From Streptomyces sp. f51 (GTDB taxonomy: Bacteria; Actinomycetota; Actinomycetes; Streptomycetales; Streptomycetaceae), in NCBI RefSeq assembly GCF_037940415.1, contig NZ_CP149798.1:6667001-6731000 (forward strand): DNA of 64,000 bases. Direction: 5' to 3'. Below, piece after piece: positions 9,001 through 17,623 of the stretch. Position numbers and translations under genes: made by a program. Position 1 is the stretch's first letter; every line of letters starts with the position of its first letter. The notes under the pieces were generated by a model. The model was not told the origin of the DNA. It did not search any database and saw only the letters and a list, made by a program, of their open reading frames with translations.

Positions 9001-9549
9001 TCAACCCAGGTCGGCCGCGTATCCGGGAAGGACCCGGCGCAGGGCGCGCAGCGCGTAGTACGCGCGCGACTTCACCGTACCGGGTGGAATCCCCAGTGCC
9101 GCCGCGGCCTCCGCCACACTCGCCCCCTGGAAGTACACCAGCACCAGGACTTCACGGTGTTCGGGGGTGAGTGTCTTCACAGCCTCCCGCACGTCCAGCG
9201 TCGCCGCCGACCGTTCGGCGTGATCGGCGCAGACCCGCGCGTTGTCGAGGACCGCGTCGGGGACCTCGGGGGGCCGCGCCTGCCGTGCCCTGCGCGCGTC
9301 GATGGCCAGCCGCCGTCCCACGGTCAGCAGCCAGGGCCGTACGGAGTCGAAGGCGTCGGCGCGCAGGGCCTCGGGATGCTGCCAGGCCCGTACGAACGTC
9401 TCCTGCACCAGGTCCTCGGCGCGCTGGCGGTCGCCGTCGGACAGGCGCAGCAGCAGGGCGAAGAGAGGGCGGCCGTGCTCGCGTTGCAGCGCGGCCAGCT
9501 CGTGCTCGGCGGTCGTCCTGGGGGTGATGGTGGTGGTTCCGGCCGTCAT
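9001..9549 (-). CDS. ECF RNA polymerase sigma factor
   Basis: A 182-residue group 4 sigma factor. Region 2 is visible as RAEDLVQETFVRAWQHPEAL and WLLTVGRRLAIDARRARQ. Region 4 shows as LTPEHREVLVLVYFQGASV and AAALGIPPGTVKSRAYYALRALR. There is no extra C-terminal domain. The partner anti-sigma factor is probably the zinc-type protein at 7451-8131. The ATG at 9549 lacks a Shine-Dalgarno sequence and may be leaderless. Upstream lies a 361-bp gap containing an 8-bp tandem repeat array that could influence this promoter. Confidence 0.88.
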   Translation of the reverse strand: MTAGTTTITPRTTAEHELAALQREHGRPLFALLLRLSDGDRQRAEDLVQETFVRAWQHPEALRADAFDSVRPWLLTVGRRLAIDARRARQARPPEVPDAVLDNARVCADHAERSAATLDVREAVKTLTPEHREVLVLVYFQGASVAEAAAALGIPPGTVKSRAYYALRALRRVLPGYAADLG

Positions 9550-9910
9550 GGCGTGTATGTCAGCGCCCCTCACCCCGCGCGGACAGGCCGGGAACAGGGT
9601 CGTGCGCCGGGCGGTCGAAGCGCTCGGCGAACGGTGCGCCGAACGGTCGGCCGAGGGGGAGCCCCGCGTTCCGGAACCCGGCGCTCGTACGGCCGTTCGC
9701 CCCGTCGCCCCGTCGCCCCGTCGCCCCGTCGCCCCGTCGCCCCGTCGCCCCGTCGCCCCGTCGCCCCGTCGCCCCGTTTTCCCGTCGCCCCGTTTTCCCG
9801 TCCGTGCGCGCCGAACGGGTGAGCCGCGAGGGTGTCTCCTTGACTGCCGCCGGTCCGTACCTGTGGATTCGTATTCATTGGTAATTAAATGCGACCGCAT
9901 GGGGCCTGGC
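9550..9910. other. Intergenic region between the ECF sigma and CapA-like genes
   Basis: A 361-bp gap between divergent genes. It holds the 8-bp tandem array (9697-9800). A relatively AT-rich stretch at about 9862-9892 (containing TGGTAATTAAATGC) is the best candidate for the CapA-side promoter. Open frames exist but follow the repeat and have no ribosome binding site. I see no convincing gene. Confidence 0.6.
9697..9800. repeat. Tandem array of 8-bp unit TCGCCCCG
   Basis: Ten perfect head-to-tail copies of TCGCCCCG occupy 9697-9776. They are followed by TTTTCCCG, one more perfect unit and a second TTTTCCCG, ending at 9800. The unit length is not a multiple of three, so slippage would not keep a reading frame. 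This and its position between two divergent gene starts (9549 minus, 9911 plus) argue that it is non-coding. Copy number is likely to vary between strains. Confidence 0.95.
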
Positions 9911-11065
9911 ATGATCAGACGCGCGCGACAGATCCAACTGGCCCTCGCGGCCGCCGTCATCGGGGCCGCGTTGGTCACCCAGACCCACCACTCGACCGTG
10001 CGGCACCGCCAAGGGCAGCCCGGACCCGCCGCCGCCCGCGGCTTCACCCTCGTCGCGGGCGGCGACATCCTGCCGGACAGCTCGGTCCTGGAGCGGGCCG
10101 GCTCCGACGCGGGAGGCGCCGGATACGACTTCGGGCCCATGCTCGCGGGTGTCCGCCCCGCCGTCTCCGGCGCCGGCCTGGCGCTCTGTCACCTGCGGAC
10201 CGTGTACGACCCGGGCGAGGACCGGACCGGAACGTACGTCTTCAAGTCCCCGCCCCAGGTGGCCGACGGCCTCGCCGCCACGGGCTACGACTCCTGCTCC
10301 ACCGCCTCGGGACACACCCTGGACGACGGCGCCGACGGGGTCCGTCGCACCCTGGACGCCTTGGACCGCGCCGGAGTGCGGCACGCCGGATCGGCCCGCA
10401 GCGCGCAGGAATCGGGCACGGTCACCCTGCTGCGGGCCGGCAGCGCCCGCGTCGCCCACCTCGCGTACACCGACGGCACCGGCGGGCTCCCGCTCCCGCC
10501 GGGACAGCCCTGGGCGGTCGCCCTGGCCGACCCCGACAAGATCGTCGCGGACGCCCGGGCCGCTCGCGCGGCCGGCGCCGACGTGGTCGTCGTCTCCCTG
10601 GACTGGGGCACCGAGTGGCAGGACCAGCCGGACGAGAACCAGCTGAGCCTGGCCAGGCGGCTGACCGCCTCCCGCACCGGCGGGCGCCCCGACATCGACC
10701 TGATCGTCGGGACCCGCTCCCATGTCCCGCAGGCGTACGAGAAGGTCAACGGCACCTGGGTGGTCTACGGCACCGGCGACCAGATCGCGGGGGAGATGTT
10801 CAACGACCAGGGGGTCCAGGACCCGCGCGGCGACCAGGGCACCCTCGGCCGCTTCACCTTCTCCCCGCCCGCGCGGCCCTCGCGGCGCTGGGAGGTGACG
10901 AAGGCCGAGTTCATCCCGCTCGCCTTCGACCTCGACGCGGGACGGGTCGTCGACCTCGACGCGGCCCTGAAGCAGGGCGCCTCCGTCGGCGCCGTGCGCG
11001 ACCGGATCCGCGACGTCGTCCTCGGCCGGGGCGCGGGCCGGGCCGGACTCGTCATGACCGAGTGA
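9911..11065 (+). CDS. CapA-family (poly-gamma-glutamate capsule synthesis-like) protein
   Basis: A 384-residue protein with an N-terminal membrane anchor or uncleaved signal (LALAAAVIGAALV) and an external metallophosphatase-like CapA domain. Recognisable blocks are FTLVAGGDILPDSS, a degenerate NNHxLD equivalent (SGHTLDDG), VVVVSLDWGTEW where the family usually has HWG, and a final YEKVNGTWVVYGTGDQ. The divergence from the textbook motifs suggests a substrate other than polyglutamate. The start could also be the in-frame ATG at 9899; neither has a good ribosome binding site. No capBC genes are nearby. Confidence 0.75.
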   Translation: MIRRARQIQLALAAAVIGAALVTQTHHSTVRHRQGQPGPAAARGFTLVAGGDILPDSSVLERAGSDAGGAGYDFGPMLAGVRPAVSGAGLALCHLRTVYDPGEDRTGTYVFKSPPQVADGLAATGYDSCSTASGHTLDDGADGVRRTLDALDRAGVRHAGSARSAQESGTVTLLRAGSARVAHLAYTDGTGGLPLPPGQPWAVALADPDKIVADARAARAAGADVVVVSLDWGTEWQDQPDENQLSLARRLTASRTGGRPDIDLIVGTRSHVPQAYEKVNGTWVVYGTGDQIAGEMFNDQGVQDPRGDQGTLGRFTFSPPARPSRRWEVTKAEFIPLAFDLDAGRVVDLDAALKQGASVGAVRDRIRDVVLGRGAGRAGLVMTE

Positions 11066-11095
11066 CCGGCGAAGGGAACCGGTCCCTGAGCGTTC

Positions 11096-11560
11096 CTACG
11101 GCACGGCCGTGACGGGCCAGCGGCCCGCCTTCACCAGCCGGATCGCCACCGAACCGACGATCCGGTGCCCGGCCTGCTCGGAGGCCCCCACCACCACGGC
11201 GTCGGCCTTCAGTTCGTCCGCGGCGGTGACCAGACCGTTGTAGGGGTCACCGCGGAAGGTGTGGAACTCCCAGCGCACATCGAATATGTCCTTCACCCGC
11301 TCGGCGGCGTCGCGGATGTACTGGATCAGATCCTCGGCGATCTCGTCGGTCGTCTCCGCGACCGGCACCCCGAGCGCGGCTCCCGCGGCCATCACCGGCT
11401 GGACGTAGACCACCGCCAGCAGCGCCCGCTGCCTCCGCGCCAGACCACCGGCGTACGCCGCCGCGCGCAGCGAGGAGTCGGAGCCGTCCACCCCGACGAC
11501 GATGACCTTGGGACCGTCCGTCCCGCGTTCGAACCGATGCGCGTGCTGCTCTTCCGTCAC
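11096..11560 (-). CDS. Universal stress protein, UspA family
   Basis: A 154-residue single-domain Usp, predicted cytosolic. The start of the fold is KVIVVGVDGSDSSLRAAAYA. The end carries DAVVVGASEQAGHRIVGSVAIRLV, a variant of the ATP-binding G-2x-G-9x-G-S/T motif (here VGASEQAGHRIVGSV). Such proteins bind ATP and help survival under starvation or hypoxia. The GTG at 11560 was chosen from the usual length; an in-frame ATG at 11593 is possible, and neither has a clear ribosome binding site. It is divergent from lysX, with about 100 bp between the starts. Confidence 0.82.
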   Translation of the reverse strand: MTEEQHAHRFERGTDGPKVIVVGVDGSDSSLRAAAYAGGLARRQRALLAVVYVQPVMAAGAALGVPVAETTDEIAEDLIQYIRDAAERVKDIFDVRWEFHTFRGDPYNGLVTAADELKADAVVVGASEQAGHRIVGSVAIRLVKAGRWPVTAVP

Positions 11561-11661
11561 GGCTGCGAGGCTATCGGAACGCCCAGGTCCCACCGCTGCG
11601 GGGGAGCGGTGGAGATCCGCTCGACGGGCGCGCCACCGCCGCTCTTCCTACAGTCGGAACC

Positions 11662-14600
11662 ATGAGTGCCACTGTGGAGGCCCGCCCGCCGAAGACCGCC
11701 AGCGGCCCGCCAGGGCCGCCAAGGACCGGCTTCCTCAGCAAGGTGCCCGAGGGCTTCGCGACCTTCTTCGCCGCCATCGGCCTGCTCTGCACCCTGCTCG
11801 CGTTCATCCCGCCGGTCCGCGCGGTGCTGCGTCCGGTGGTGCGCTTCCTCGACCTGCTGATCATCCCGGTCAGCGCCAACCTCGCGTACGCCGTGTTCCT
11901 CTTCCTGCTCGCCGCCGCGACGGCCGCCCGCAAGAAGATCGCCTGGTGGCTCGTGGTCGTCTACCTGGGCCTGCTCGTCCTGACCGACGCCCTCGGGGTC
12001 GCCGTCGGCCTGTACGCCGCCTCCATCCCCTCGCTGATCGTCTGCGGGCTCCTGCTCGCGCTGCTGATCGTGGCGCGCCGCGAGTTCTACGCCGACTCGC
12101 GCCGTGCCGCCGTACGACGTGCCCTGCTGGTCCTGGTCGCCGGGCTCGTCGTCGCGATCCTCCTCGGATGGGGCCTGGTCGCTCTGTTCCCGGGCACCCT
12201 GGTGGAGGGCCAGCGGCTGCTGTGGGCCGCCAACCGGGTCTGCGGCGGACTCGTCTCCGGCCGCTCCTTCGACGGCCGGCCGCCGCACTGGCTGTTCTTC
12301 GTCCTCGGACTCTTCGGTGCTCTCGCCCTGCTCAACGCGGCCGCCACGCTGTTCCGTTCCCAGCGTCTGGTCGCGGCCCTGCACGGCGACGAGGAGTCCC
12401 GGATCCGCGCCCTGCTCCAGGTGTACGGCGGCGAGGACTCCCTCGGTTACTTCGCCACCCGCCGCGACAAGGCCGTCGTCTTCTCGCCCAGCGGCAAGGC
12501 GGCCGTCACCTATCGCGTCGAGGCCGGGGTGTGCCTCGCCAGCGGCGACCCGGTCGGCGACCGGGAGGCCTGGCCGCACGCGATCGCCGCCTGGCTCGAC
12601 ATCGCCCGCCGCTACGCCTGGGCACCCGCCGCCATGGGCGCCTCCGAGGAGGGTGCCAAGGCGTTCGCCCGCTCCGGGCTCGGCGCCCTCCAGCTCGGCG
12701 ACGAGGCGATCCTGAACGTCGCCGGGTTCGATCTGTCCGGACGCGACATGCGCGTCACCCGGCAGGCCGTCAACCGCGTCAAACGCTCCGGCGCCACCTG
12801 CCGGGTCCGCCGGCACTCCACCCTCTCCGACAGCGAGATGGAGGAGATCGTCGGCCGGGCGGACGCCTGGCGCGACACCGAGACCGAGCGCGGCTTCTCG
12901 ATGGCCCTGGACCGGCTCGGCGACCCCGAGGACGGCGACTGCCTGCTCGTCGAGGCGATGGGGTCCGACGGCAAGCTCCTCGCGCTGCTCTCCTTCGTGC
13001 CCTGGGGCCGCGACGGCATCTCCCTCGACCTCATGCGCCGCGACCGCAGCGCCCCCAACGGCGTCATGGAGTTCATGGTCGCGGAGGTCTGCGCGGTCGC
13101 CGGCAAGTTCGGGGTCCGGCGCATCTCCCTCAACTTCGCGGTGTTCCGCTCGGTCTTCGAGGAGGGTGCCCGCATCGGAGCGGGACCGGTGCTCAGACTC
13201 TGGCGCCGGCTGTTGCTGTTCTTCTCCCGGTGGTGGCAGCTGGAGGCCCTCTACCGCTCCAACGCCAAGTACCACCCGGAGTGGTACCCGCGGTTCATCT
13301 GCTACGGCGACACCGGCGCCCTCGCCCGGATCGGCATGGCCTCCGCCATCGCCGAGGGCTTCGTGTCCGTGCCCTCGCTGCGCAGCCTGTGGGGCAAGGG
13401 ACACACCAAGGGCGCCCCCGCACCCGCCACGACCGCGGGCCTGCCCTCGCTCGCGGCCCTCGGCCTCGACGCCGAGGGCGCGGCCCGTGCGGACGATCCC
13501 ACCACCGGCCTGCCCGACCAGGTCCGGGTGCGCCACCGCAAGCTCGACCGGCTGCGCGACGAGGGCACCGACCCCTATCCGGTCGGCATCCCGAAGCGCA
13601 CCCACGTCCTGGCCGAGGTGCGCGGCGGCGAGGACGTGACCGTCGCCGGCCGCGTGATGCTCGTACGCGACTTCGGCGGCATCCTCTTCGCCGTGCTGCG
13701 CGACTGGTCGGGCGACCTCCAGATCGCGCTCACCCGCAAGGAGTCCGGCGCCGCGCTCGACCGTTTCCGGCAGGTCGTCGACATCGGCGACCACATCAGC
13801 GCCGACGGTCTGGCGGGCGCGAGCGACTCCGGCGAGCCCACGGTGTTCGTCACCGCCTGGCTGCTCACCGCCAAGTGCCTGCACCCGCTGCCCGACAAGC
13901 GCAAGGGCCTCGCCGACCCCGAGGCGAAGGTCCGCCGCCGCTATCTCGACCTGGTGTCGAGCCCCGCCGCCCGCGACGTCGTGCGCGCCCGCTCCACGGC
14001 CGTCCAGGCGCTGCGCCAGGGGCTGCTGGACCGCGGCTATCTGGAGGTCGAGACCCCGATGCTCCAGCAGATCCACGGCGGGGCCAACGCCCGGCCCTTC
14101 ACCACCCACATCAACGCCTACGACCTGAACCTCTATCTGCGCATCGCCCCCGAGCTCTACCTCAAACGGCTGTGCGTCGGCGGCATGGAGAAGGTGTTCG
14201 AGCTGGGCCGCACCTTCCGCAACGAAGGGGTCTCCTACAAGCACAACCCCGAGTTCACGATGCTGGAGGCCTACCAGGCCTTCGCGGACTACGACGTGAT
14301 GCTCGACCTCGTCCGCGAGCTGATCCAGGGCGCCGCGACCGCCGCGTTCGGCTCACCGATCGCCCGCAAGGACGGTGTCGAGCACGACATCTCCGGGGAG
14401 TGGCCCGTCAAGACGGTGTACGGCGCGCTCTCCGAGGCGCTGGGCGACGAGATCGACGCCGACACGAGCCTGGAGAGGCTGCTGCGGCTGTGCGACCGCG
14501 CGGGCGTGCCGTACACGGCGGACGACGGACGCGGTGACGTCGTCCTGGAGATGTACGAACGTCTGGTCGAGGAGAAGACCGGGCTCCCGACGTTCTACAA

Positions 14601-14940
14601 GGACTTCCCGACCGACGTCTCCCCGCTCACCCGGCAGCACCGCAGGGACCCGCGGCTCGCGGAACGCTGGGACCTCGTCGCGTTCGGTACGGAACTGGGC
14701 ACCGCCTATTCGGAGTTGACCGACCCGGTGGAGCAGCGTCGCCGGCTCACCGAGCAGTCGCTGCTGGCCGCCGGGGGAGACCCCGAGGCGATGGAACTGG
14801 ACGAGGACTTCCTCGACGCGCTGGAGTACGCCATGCCGCCCACCGGCGGACTGGGGATCGGCGTCGACCGGCTCGTCATGTTCCTCACCGGCCTGACGAT
14901 CCGCGAGACGCTGCCGTTCCCGCTGGTGCGCCGCCGCTGA
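11662..14940 (+). CDS. lysX: Bifunctional lysylphosphatidylglycerol synthetase/lysine-tRNA ligase LysX
   Basis: A 1092-residue fusion. The N-terminus has about six membrane helices (residues 30-240). Then comes a cytosolic DUF2156 acyltransferase-like domain of the MprF type (about 245-560, with FSPSGKAAVTYRVEAG, VEAMGSDGKLLALLSF and SLNFAVFRSVFEEG). Last is a class II lysyl-tRNA synthetase: an OB-fold (about 610-700), RRRYLDLV (about 757), motif 2 FRNEGVSYKHNPEFTMLEAY and motif 3 GLGIGVDRLVMF (about 1064). The enzyme charges tRNA-Lys and transfers lysine to phosphatidylglycerol, giving a positively charged lipid that protects against cationic peptides. A TACAGT box (11649-11654) 7 nt before the ATG, with no Shine-Dalgarno sequence, suggests a leaderless transcript. 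Confidence 0.95.
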   Translation: MSATVEARPPKTASGPPGPPRTGFLSKVPEGFATFFAAIGLLCTLLAFIPPVRAVLRPVVRFLDLLIIPVSANLAYAVFLFLLAAATAARKKIAWWLVVVYLGLLVLTDALGVAVGLYAASIPSLIVCGLLLALLIVARREFYADSRRAAVRRALLVLVAGLVVAILLGWGLVALFPGTLVEGQRLLWAANRVCGGLVSGRSFDGRPPHWLFFVLGLFGALALLNAAATLFRSQRLVAALHGDEESRIRALLQVYGGEDSLGYFATRRDKAVVFSPSGKAAVTYRVEAGVCLASGDPVGDREAWPHAIAAWLDIARRYAWAPAAMGASEEGAKAFARSGLGALQLGDEAILNVAGFDLSGRDMRVTRQAVNRVKRSGATCRVRRHSTLSDSEMEEIVGRADAWRDTETERGFSMALDRLGDPEDGDCLLVEAMGSDGKLLALLSFVPWGRDGISLDLMRRDRSAPNGVMEFMVAEVCAVAGKFGVRRISLNFAVFRSVFEEGARIGAGPVLRLWRRLLLFFSRWWQLEALYRSNAKYHPEWYPRFICYGDTGALARIGMASAIAEGFVSVPSLRSLWGKGHTKGAPAPATTAGLPSLAALGLDAEGAARADDPTTGLPDQVRVRHRKLDRLRDEGTDPYPVGIPKRTHVLAEVRGGEDVTVAGRVMLVRDFGGILFAVLRDWSGDLQIALTRKESGAALDRFRQVVDIGDHISADGLAGASDSGEPTVFVTAWLLTAKCLHPLPDKRKGLADPEAKVRRRYLDLVSSPAARDVVRARSTAVQALRQGLLDRGYLEVETPMLQQIHGGANARPFTTHINAYDLNLYLRIAPELYLKRLCVGGMEKVFELGRTFRNEGVSYKHNPEFTMLEAYQAFADYDVMLDLVRELIQGAATAAFGSPIARKDGVEHDISGEWPVKTVYGALSEALGDEIDADTSLERLLRLCDRAGVPYTADDGRGDVVLEMYERLVEEKTGLPTFYKDFPTDVSPLTRQHRRDPRLAERWDLVAFGTELGTAYSELTDPVEQRRRLTEQSLLAAGGDPEAMELDEDFLDALEYAMPPTGGLGIGVDRLVMFLTGLTIRETLPFPLVRRR

Positions 14941-15020
14941 ATGGTCCACGCGGGTGCATTCATGACGCCCTACCGGTGGTGCTCGGCGTGGTGGCCTCTC
15001 GGCCGGGTGACTGATTAGTC

Positions 15021-15866
15021 ATGAAAAAGGATCAGCTGATTACCCGACGCCGGGCGTTGATCGCCGGCGCCGCTGTCCTGGGGGCGGCCGGAGCCGCGGG
15101 CACCGCCCGTCTCCTGACCGCCGGTCAGGCCGTGGAGCCGGCGCGGAGCCTCCCGCTCGCCGGCCCGCCGGCCTCGCGGGCGCTGAAGCCCTCCGCCTAC
15201 CGTCTCCAGCCGCTCGCCGGATACGGCCCGCCGCCCCGCGGCACCCAGCTGCACACCCTCGTCCGCAACGAGCCCTTCATGCGGGTCTCCGGCCGCGGCC
15301 GCACGATGGTGCTGAGCTTCGACGACGGCCCCGACCCGCACTACACCCCCGAGATCCTGCGCACCCTGCGGGAGTACGACGTCCACGCCATGTTCTTCGT
15401 GTGCGGGGAGATGGCCGCCGACAACAAGGACCTGCTGGGCGTGATGGCCGACGACGGACACATCGTCGGCAACCACACCTGGAGCCACCCGCTGCTCACC
15501 AAGCTCTCGCGCTCCGCGATCCGCTCCGAGATGGAGCGCACCAGCGACGTGATCGCGGACGCGTACGGCGAGCCGCCCGCCTGGTTCCGCGCGCCCTACG
15601 GGGAGTGGAACCGCGCCACCTACCAGATCGGCGCCGAACTCGGCATGGAACCGATGGCCTGGACGATCGACACGCTCGACTGGTCGAGGCCCGGCACCCG
15701 CTCCATCGTCGGCACGGTCCAGAAGGAGGCGGCCCCGGGCGTCGTCGTCCTCCAGCACGACGCGGGCGGCGAACGCTCGCAGAGCGTCCAGGCGCTGCGC
15801 ACCTATCTCCCGCGCCTGCTGGACGCCGGGTACCACATCACGGTGCCGCACCGGAAGAACGTCTAG
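15021..15866 (+). CDS. Polysaccharide deacetylase (CE4/NodB), Tat-exported
   Basis: A 281-residue secreted enzyme. The N-terminus TRRRALIAGAAVLGAAG is a twin-arginine-type signal. The CE4 motifs are intact: MVLSFDDGPDPHYTP (catalytic Asp and metal Asp), GNHTWSHP (H-x3-H metal ligands), RAPYGEWN, TIDTLDWSRPG and VVLQHDAGG. It should remove N-acetyl groups from chitin-like or peptidoglycan glycans outside the cell. The ATG at 15021 lacks an obvious Shine-Dalgarno sequence. An intrinsic terminator follows 12 bp after the stop and separates it from the convergent sortase gene. Confidence 0.88.
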   Translation: MKKDQLITRRRALIAGAAVLGAAGAAGTARLLTAGQAVEPARSLPLAGPPASRALKPSAYRLQPLAGYGPPPRGTQLHTLVRNEPFMRVSGRGRTMVLSFDDGPDPHYTPEILRTLREYDVHAMFFVCGEMAADNKDLLGVMADDGHIVGNHTWSHPLLTKLSRSAIRSEMERTSDVIADAYGEPPAWFRAPYGEWNRATYQIGAELGMEPMAWTIDTLDWSRPGTRSIVGTVQKEAAPGVVVLQHDAGGERSQSVQALRTYLPRLLDAGYHITVPHRKNV

Positions 15867-15877
15867 AACCGGGAAGG

Positions 15878-15906
15878 GCCCCGCGCACGACGTGTCGCGG
15901 GGCTTT
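15878..15906. terminator. Intrinsic terminator between deacetylase and sortase genes
   Basis: The arms GCCCCGCG (15878-15885) and CGCGGGGC (15896-15903) pair perfectly. The loop region CACGACGTG can extend the stem by three more pairs. TTTC follows on the plus strand. It lies between convergent genes and probably serves the deacetylase transcript. Confidence 0.75.
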
Positions 15907-15976
15907 CGGCCGGAGCCGCCGGCGGGAGGCACGACGCCTCACCGACCGGCTTTTCGCGTGTCCGGCCCGGGAACGC

Positions 15977-16639
15977 TCAGCGGACCTCGGAAAGGCGTGC
16001 GAAGACGACCACGTTCCCGTCGTAGCCGTGCTGCTTGGAGAAACCGCCGCCGCACGTGATGACACGCAATTCGGGAGTTCCCTTGCTGTTGTACACACGG
16101 TCGCCGGGGAAATCGGCCTTCGCGAAGACCTCGATGCCGTAGATCTCGAACACCGCGGTCTTTCCGTCCTTGCGCAGGACCTCGACCTTGTTCCCCTTCT
16201 TCAGCGCCCCGAGCCCGTAGAAGACGGCGGGGCCCTGCATGTTGTCGACATGGCCCACGATCACGGCCGTGCCCTTCTCGCCCGGCGAGACCGCGCCGGT
16301 GAACCAGCCCGCGAGATTGGGGTTGTCGGGCGGCGGCGCGTCGACCCATCCGTCCAGGTCCAGACCCACCGGCATCACCGGGGCGTCGACGCGGATCGCC
16401 GGGATCCGCACCCGGTCGACCACGGAGTACGGCAGTGCGTCCGGGGTCTTCGAGAACGTCTGCCCGGGCGTGCGGCTGTCGGCGGCGGCCGCCGAGGCCG
16501 GCTGCGGGGGACCCACGTCGAATTCGCCGGAGCCGTTCCGGATGAGTGCGAGGCCGGTCAGCAGGACAAGCGCTATCACGCCCCAAGGAGCGCGCTTCCT
16601 CTGCCGCTCCTCCTCTTCGGCCAGCTCGGACGCAGACAT
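15977..16639 (-). CDS. Class F sortase
   Basis: A 220-residue membrane-anchored transpeptidase. It has a short cytoplasmic N-terminus, one helix (PWGVIALVLLTGLALI), an extracytoplasmic linker and a sortase domain. The catalytic residues are visible as the histidine in VIVGHVDN, the cysteine in LRVITCGGG and an arginine near the C-terminus (VVVFARL). The small size and the GHVDN and ITCGG motifs fit class F, whose substrates are poorly known. The ATG at 16639 was chosen over 16645 because GAGAGGGG then lies at the ideal 7-nt spacing. It is divergent from the secreted protein gene at 16971, a plausible substrate. Confidence 0.88.
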   Translation of the reverse strand: MSASELAEEEERQRKRAPWGVIALVLLTGLALIRNGSGEFDVGPPQPASAAAADSRTPGQTFSKTPDALPYSVVDRVRIPAIRVDAPVMPVGLDLDGWVDAPPPDNPNLAGWFTGAVSPGEKGTAVIVGHVDNMQGPAVFYGLGALKKGNKVEVLRKDGKTAVFEIYGIEVFAKADFPGDRVYNSKGTPELRVITCGGGFSKQHGYDGNVVVFARLSEVR

Positions 16640-16970
16640 TCGCATTCCCCTCTCGACGCGGCCGTCGCCTCGTCATCCGCGCATATGAGCACGCTAATGG
16701 CAGCAAGGCCGCCCGGCGACGGGGCGCGGGCGAACGGGTGGCGGGAGGAAAGCCCCGTGAGCCATCCGAGTTGCCGTGACCAGGAATTTTCTGACAGTCC
16801 GTGACCTGCGGCAATATCCGATTGTGTGGAATTCTCTCGGCGTGTCCTCTCACCAGGACGGACCATTCCCGAAATGCGGCCCCGTGCACGGCATCTGAGG
16901 GTCTGACTGGGAGGCGCTTTCTCGCCGATCCACCGGGGACGGTTCCCGGGGCGCCCCCGCGGAGGAACAC
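16640..16970. other. Intergenic region between the sortase and secreted-protein genes
   Basis: A 331-bp gap between divergent starts, somewhat AT-richer than its surroundings at about 16785-16840 (CAATATCCGATTGTGTGGAA). It presumably holds both promoters. No open frame here has a ribosome binding site and Streptomyces-like third-position bias, so I see no gene. Confidence 0.55.
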
Positions 16971-17462
16971 ATGCGTACTACTCGTGCCCTGGCGGTGTCC
17001 GCCGCCGCGGTCGCCGCCGTGGGGCTCGCCGCCCCGATGGCCGCGGCGTGGAACACGCCGAGCAACATCGTCGCCCAGCCCAGCGTCATCGCCCGCGGCG
17101 GTCAGCTGGCCGTGACCGTCGACGGGTGCCCGAGGGGAGGCACGATGACCTCTCCCGCGTTCCGTCAGGCGAGACTCTCGCCGCTCCTGGGCAGCCGCAC
17201 CGAGGCGTCCAGCGGTACGGCCACCATCAACCAGGACGCCCGTCCCGGCTCGTACGACATCACCGTCAACTGCGACGGGACGGGCCCGCTGACCCGCCCG
17301 GCCGCCTTCACCGTCATCGGCGGTGTGCGCGGTGGTCTCGGCGGCAGCAGCACCACGGGCGCCACGCCCACCGACATGGCGATCGGCGGCGGTCTGGTGG
17401 CCGCCGCGGCCGTCGGTGGCGGGGTGTTCTGGATGCGGCGCAGGTCTGAACGGCACATCTGA
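16971..17462 (+). CDS. Secreted protein with C-terminal membrane tail, candidate sortase substrate (copy 1)
   Basis: A 163-residue protein with a signal peptide (residues 1-26, cut near MAAAWN). A beta-rich domain (about 30-115) contains VIARGGQLAVTVDGC, NQDARPGSYDITVNCDG and AAFTVIGG. Then comes a Gly-rich linker (VRGGLGGSST), a hydrophobic segment (about 135-153) and a basic RRRSE tail. This signal-domain-linker-helix-basic-tail layout is that of a wall-anchored protein, but there is no LPXTG. It is a clear paralogue of the product of 17624-18163. GGAGG lies at good distance before the ATG. Domain function is unknown; the fold looks Ig-like. Confidence 0.72.
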   Translation: MRTTRALAVSAAAVAAVGLAAPMAAAWNTPSNIVAQPSVIARGGQLAVTVDGCPRGGTMTSPAFRQARLSPLLGSRTEASSGTATINQDARPGSYDITVNCDGTGPLTRPAAFTVIGGVRGGLGGSSTTGATPTDMAIGGGLVAAAAVGGGVFWMRRRSERHI

Positions 17463-17532
17463 CCGCCTCCGCCGGTGAGCGGCCGGTCCCGCCCCCTTCG
17501 GAGGCCGGCCGTCCGCCGCGCGGGCGCACAGG

Positions 17533-17582
17533 ACAGCCCTTCGCTCCGGACCCGCCCGACCGGGTCCGGGGTGAAGGGCTGT
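17533..17582. terminator. Bidirectional hairpin terminator between the two secreted-protein genes
   Basis: A long inverted repeat: left arm 17533-17554, right arm 17561-17582, loop CCCGAC. The 22-bp stem has one mismatch and one G-T pair. There is no T-tract, as is usual in Streptomyces. It lies between convergent genes and can serve both. Confidence 0.82.
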
Positions 17583-17623
17583 GCCGCTCCGTCAGGTCCG
17601 GGCCGGAGCGTGCTGCCGGTCCG

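Noticed and set aside
9570..9878. Repeat-containing protein encoded by the 8-bp array (GDGATGRR repeats)
   Set aside because: The 8-bp unit would be read through all three frames, which gives an artefactual 8-residue period. There is no start signal, and the region lies between divergent genes.
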